In this document: positions 59,320 through 64,000 of the stretch, one piece after another
Layout: every line of letters starts with the position of its first letter
Position numbering within the stretch: position 1 is the stretch's first letter
From: Gordius sp. MW1
Lineage: Eukaryota > Nematomorpha > Gordioida > Gordea > Gordiidae
DNA length: 64,000 nucleotides
NCBI GenBank assembly: GCA_964036665.1
Contig: OZ038530.1
Coordinates: 8,694,501-8,758,500, forward strand
Reading direction: 5' to 3'
Notes under the pieces: model-generated
What the model saw: the letters and a program-made list of their open reading frames with translations, nothing else
Told to the model about the DNA's origin: nothing
Database searches by the model: none
Translations under genes and position numbers: made by a program

Positions 59320-59450
59320 AGATTTGAAAGTTTTATCAGGCAAAAGATCACAATGGAAATGGTTAAATCCAACACGATTTCCATACACGGATCAATGCCA
59401 TCCGTTTAGTTATAGCGCGTTTTTTATATTTTTAGGCGTGTATGTATTTT
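59320..59450 (+). mobile_element. LINE 3' end fragment
   Basis: Reads ITMEMVKSNTISIHGSMPSV followed by a stop, matching the last residues of the LINE tail at 40370-41025, then a similar 3' UTR (GCGCGTTTTT). Only the 3' end was copied. Confidence 0.7.
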
Positions 59451-59995
59451 TTTTTGTATACAATTTAATGAAGATATCTAGCTTTAATAATGCTATGGAT
59501 ACAAATATGTGATAAATATATTATAAAATTATTCACATACCCCAAGGGTAAACCATAATTAAATAAATGATTGCCAAATTTTCAAATTTTTGCAAAAATA
59601 TACAATGTTTACTACACTTAGGAAATTTTTTAATCTCACATATATTCCATACATATTGAATTACACTTAATACTTTAAATGTAAATTATGCAAATTAAAA
59701 TACATATTAATTTAAAAAAAAAGTCAAGATCTCGCCGACAAAATCTTGTATCGTCTCGTCTCGACATCAAAATTCTCGTCTCGGTCTCGACTCCATTTTT
59801 CAAATTCACGTCTCGTCTCGTCTCGGTTTTTCGAAACGAGACGAGACGAGAACGAGATTTTTCTCGGTTTTTCCGCATCACTAATTAAGATGAAATAACC
59901 TTCTCCTCACTAAATTATTAGCTAGCATTTTATACATTAGTTAAAAATTGAATTAATTAGTTTTAAATAGAAAAGCTACTTTAATAAGTTATGTA

Positions 59996-60713
59996 GAGAC
60001 CTGCAAAATCGATTTTTTAAGGCACGGCCAAAGCTCGGAATTTAGCATCTTCAAAAACAAGGCCCGGGCCCGGCATTGCAGAAATTTAATTAAACTCAAT
60101 TTTGCTAAAAGTAAATAAAGCGCACATAATAAAATTATAATCGATAATGGAACTATTTTGATGAAAAAATAACACAGGCATCAAAAATTTCCACGTTTAA
60201 AATTGTTCTTCGCTCGTCATAAATGCGGCCCGCTGACGAAAAACACCTCTCACTCAAGGCAGATGTAGCAGGTGTCGAAAAAATCTTACAAACAAGGGAG
60301 CTAAGCGCTGGATATTGATCACTTTCCAGCATTAATTCTATTTTTTTCTCGTTGATCTTCAACTTTATGTAGGTGTCAACTTTTCTTTTACTTTATAAAA
60401 TTCTTTCTGAATATTTTCAACTATTAGCAGTAGGTTTTTTGTTCCATACTCAATTGTTTGTATGTTAGAAAAAGCGCGAAATGGATTAATGAATTAAAAG
60501 ATGCAATAACTTATAATTAATTAATTTTTCAAAATTTTATAGATTGTTTTTAACAGGATAAAAAACTTAGGCTACTACCTAAATTATTCCGGGCGGGCCT
60601 ATAATTTATAAACTAGGCCCAGTCCGGAATTTTAAAGCCTCAAAATTTAAAGCCGGGCCGGGCCCGGGATTTTTCGAACCGAGCCGGGCCTCGGGCAACC
60701 CGTGCAGTTCTCT
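59996..60713 (-). mobile_element. hAT element with transposase tail
   Basis: Ends GAGACCTGCA and TGCAGTTCTCT with AGTTATGTA on both sides (59987-59995, 60714-60722; duplication of 8-9 bp). GGCCCGGGCC-type subterminal repeats lie near both ends. The minus frame 60362-60153 encodes the hAT dimerisation domain YPALSSLVCKIFSTPATSA and SERCFSSAGRIYDERRTIL. The rest of the transposase is missing. Confidence 0.85.
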
Positions 60714-60959
60714 AGTTATGTAGTCATATATTAAGAAATACGAGCAAATTTTTTAAAATTAATGTAGCACGAAATGCATAATAAATATACGTGACAGGTA
60801 AATCCTCTTAAATAAGTGCTATGATTAAATATAAATACCATTTTCATTTTAACGGATTTAGGCCATCTACTAATATTTTGTTATAATAATTTTTTAACAT
60901 ATAAAATCCATTTTTTGTGGTCGGTTTAAATTTAATATGAATTCCTGGACAGTTTACAG

Positions 60960-61275
60960 ATTTTTAGGCCCGTTCGTTCCAGTTATGAAACTTCTTTGTC
61001 CCACCCTAGCTCAGTCCATTAAAATTTTTATTTCAAAGCCCGTCCGTACCCGCCCGCTGGCCGGGCCTGTCCGTGCTGATCTCTAGGTTAACATGCTGTT
61101 TTCTAAAATGCTTTACATTTTATAATTCATTAGATACATGTGTTTATAATTTAAATTAGAGGGAAGCAATAATTATTCAGGAAGACGTAAAACGATATTT
61201 TTCTAAAATTCTAATAAAGACGTTTTTGAAATAATGGGGGGAGGGGGTAAGTAGTTTCCGTTGGTACGCCCATAA
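60960..61275. repeat. hAT end fragment and degenerate CATGGGCG MITE
   Basis: GCCCGTCCGTACCCGCCCGC with CGTGCTGATCTCTA (61040-61086) is a lone hAT right end. TTAGAGGGAAGCAATAATTA (61155) to GGTACGCCCATAATC (61262-61276) is a worn CATGGGCG-family MITE. Neither has a target duplication that I can see. Confidence 0.45.
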
Positions 61276-64000
61276 TCTTATGTTTTATAACTTAAAACTA
61301 AAATTTGAGATTTGATTAAAAAAACTATTGTACGAAGGAGCTGCAATTTTTATTTTTGTATCCTAAAATTAACACAAACTCCGACTATATTTACGTTTAC
61401 GTTTTAAAGACTTTAAAAAATGTTCGCCAATTAAGACAAAGGCAAAAATTATCTTGCCTAAGGCACTTCTCTATTTTCTCAAAATAAATCTTTATAGGTA
61501 TACGAAAAGTTAAATAAAAAACTTGAAATTCACACAAAAAAAACAAATGTTTCACTTTAGAGTTTCAAGTCCACTTGATTGCCGCATCAAGTTTAAAGGG
61601 TAGCTAAGATTGCTTGCGATTTTTAATTAAGTTAAAATCACCGAGGATAATGCAATAAATTTTGTTAAAGCTTACGCAAAAAATTATGTATTCAATTAAA
61701 ATAAGATGGATGTTTTCCAATATGATTAAAATTTATGCTAATGATCTTTGAGGTCAAGGAAAACCCAATTGATGTCTATTGATTACATCAATGAGGATAA
61801 TTTTGATGTATTAATAATGGACACCTTCTACATATGCTAATTAATAGATCATAAGATGGTATTAAATCATATCAAAGATAAAAAAAACGGGTGGTTTAGC
61901 AAACCAACACCATTGTTAAGGAAGGGGATCCTGATTACATCGATTTAAAATATTTTTGGTTATTTTTTATTCATAATTTTAGCTGTAAATGCACATGAAC
62001 CGCTGCCAATTTGGATATTTAATTTAGTAATTATAATTTTACCGCAACGACCGTCAAAGTTCGTTTTAGTTTCAAACGACGTGACGTTCAACCTGACCAG
62101 CGGGGTGTTAAGGAGATATTAGGGTGTCATTGGATTCTATAATTACCCTCTAATGTGTTTTATAATGACTTAATAAAATAAAATTGGACGTTTTTTAAAT
62201 AATTGCCACTATTTGTCTAAAATTTTATTGCTGTAGCGGTAATCTGTAGCGCGCTTCTCCATTGGACAGCAGTGTCTATTGAGCTACATTTTAAAAGCGG
62301 TGTAAATATTTTAAAATATTCAATGCATACAAAAAATGGAAAATTTATTGTTAAAAATCATTAAATTATGTTAAAAACGAGTTGAATCACTCATCCTACG
62401 TAAAGTAAGAGTCAGTGTTCTTTATTAAATGAAACGGATGCACAAGCACGCATAAAAAGTAGGCCAGGGGGGGGCACAATTAAGACTTAAATTGTTGGGC
62501 AGTTCTTTTTTAGTACACTCTTTAAAGGAAATTTCGTTAAACAAACGAATTTACTAAATTTATTAATTGTTATTAAAATCAACGATTATAAAGCCCTCCA
62601 ACTTAATTAACTACCTAAATTTTTTGAAACAACTTAAGCTAAAATTACAAGAAATATATAAATTTGAAACCAATTACTCTTCAAAACTTCTTTTTGCCAA
62701 TCATTATTAAAATAAAATTATATTATTCAGATTAACTTTGGCCTGTTCAGCGGCTAAAAATAAAACACAGCTATGTTTAGTCGACTAACCCAAAGATCGA
62801 CCAAACAAAGCTCAGCCGTCCATACAACAATAGTCCAAATATGAGGCATCAAAGTCTGCAAAGTGAGATTAATGCCAATATTTATTTGGTCATAATAAGG
62901 GAGAGAAAAATGTATGGTAATGTTTTACAATCAATAGCCATAAACTAGTTCATTTAGATTTACTTGTCTGGTGAATAAGCATTAATAATACATTTTTGTT
63001 AATTAAGTTCATTTGTCACTCAGCCACACAAAATAAAATAAAATAGGGTCAAATTTTACCGAAATGCGTTAACTTTTAATTGCTATGCAATTTTTTGTTT
63101 TACACTTTTATCAAAAGTTAATTTTGCCTATTACTGCCCTATTTTGAATATAAGAAAAGAATGCACTTTGTAGTTTAAAAGTAAATATTTCTCTGCATTA
63201 AATTAAGTCTTAGTTTTGAGTTAATAGAATATTTTAAAGAGAATTATAAAAAGTATTATATATTAAAATTTAGAACTACAAAAGTTAAGACGACGTTCTT
63301 CTATGATGGAAGGTAAATCAACCATTTCTACCAAAATTATTTAGTAATCAATAAAGTTTTTATCAATTTCTAGCGCCAATGCCACTAGAGAGCGCACTTT
63401 TGGTAAAGCAAATGGTCCTACAGAAGAGATAAGGACCAGCTGATAATAGATGGTTTTTTTATTTTGAAACGCACTATATGATCATGTTTGTAAATTACTA
63501 TTTTTTATTTTATATGCTACATAAGGTATTTATTATAAACATATAAAAAAAATTAAAAATATTAGCCTTTTTTGGGCCTGTTTTTATTTTTTGCAAGTTG
63601 TTGTCTGTGGGCTGGGTAAGGCCCGAAAAATATATATATGTGAGAATTGTACCAGTCAGCAACCTGATTTCAAGTAAAAAATATAATAAGACCATTCAAC
63701 CTTGAGTATTAAAAAAAAAGTCTCCAGTCCACAGCAATAAAAAGTAACGGTCCACAGTTTAACTTTTGGGAAAAATTTAGGGTAATCGTTATGAGAGCAG
63801 AAAAAGAAAAATTGGGTTTTTAATTATAAATGGCAAAAAGAAAAGTTCTTGAGTTTGTAATGTTTCTAAATTCATCAGCTTGAAAATGATTTTAAAACTA
63901 AGGGATTAATCCGGAAAACCCCCCCCCCCCCCCTGTCTTCTCCTTCTCTCTTAAAACCCTTAAACGTTATAATATATCAAAGTTCACTCATAAGCTGGAT
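61276..64000. other. AT-rich region with few features
   Basis: Nothing coding that I can support. A fragment of the CTAGTGT MITE family is at 62745-62835 (TTTAGTCGACTAACCC; GATCGACCAAACAAAG). A lone TTAATTGCTATGCAATTT motif from the Helentron-like family is at 63075-63093, and a C run at 63919-63934. Confidence 0.4.

Larger units (their letters stand above)
51344..59883. mobile_element. Outer hAT shell enclosing the second composite, TSD ATTAAGAT
   Basis: The left end TAGTGTTTCGATCTCGTCTC and the right end (complement TAGTGATGCGG, then CTCG/GTCTC repeats at 59730-59860) share TAGTG termini and GTCTC subterminal repeats. They are flanked by a perfect 8-bp duplication ATTAAGAT at 51336-51343 and 59884-59891. 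This implies one hAT element of 8540 bp that accumulated the internal repeats. No transposase is recognised inside; the minus frame at 51688-51888 is unidentified. Confidence 0.65.

Overview
This is an AT-rich nuclear window from an invertebrate animal. Evidence for that: host genes are split into short GT-AG exons, animal-specific families are present (a GON-domain ADAMTS, an ML/NPC2-like protein), and DNA transposons are very dense. I cannot name the species. Apart from one LINE tail, the long open frames that carry recognisable protein sequence are exons of host genes or transposon remnants; most of the window is transposons nested in transposons.

Host genes, left to right: (1) a complete three-exon gamma-glutamylcyclotransferase (GGCT-like), minus strand, 528-1187. 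(2) The 3' six exons of NF-YA, plus strand, 18833-23164. (3) A complete five-exon eIF1A, minus strand, 25162-25785, tail-to-tail with NF-YA. (4) The first exon of an unidentified type II membrane protein, plus strand, 31475-31835. (5) The last three exons of a secreted ML-domain (NPC2-like) protein, plus strand, 42120-43089. (6) The last nine exons of a GON-1/ADAMTS9/20-type protein (three TSP1 modules plus a full GON domain), minus strand, 44310-49028, convergent with (5). I assigned splice sites by reading both strands for GT-AG junctions that keep the frame and the family alignment. These genes do not form an operon or pathway and share only the neighbourhood.

Mobile DNA: 2.4-3.4 kb holds a Gypsy-like fossil. 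6.9-15.3 kb holds two long-TIR Mutator-like elements carrying a SWIM-finger transposase remnant, with a hAT and another 8-bp-TSD element inserted. 15.3-16.2 kb is a rearranged Helitron. 21.3-22.8 kb is a large foldback element in the last NF-YA intron. 27.1-29.3, 32.6-33.3, 33.4-35.3 and 60.0-60.7 kb are hAT elements with transposase remnants. 35.4-41.4 and 52-58.4 kb are large composites of a Helentron-like repeat family with GGAC/GTCC microsatellites, tandem ~125-bp cores, a tRNA-like B box and hairpin termini, hosting a young LTR-type element and a young LINE tail. An outer hAT shell (51344-59883) appears to enclose the second composite. A MITE family starting CATGGGCG with 8-bp target duplications occurs at least nine times.

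Stretches not listed as features (for example 6350-6920, 16240-17560, 23210-25150, 46-47 kb introns, 61.3-64.0 kb) are AT-rich and show no coding or repeat structure I could support, except small fragments noted below.
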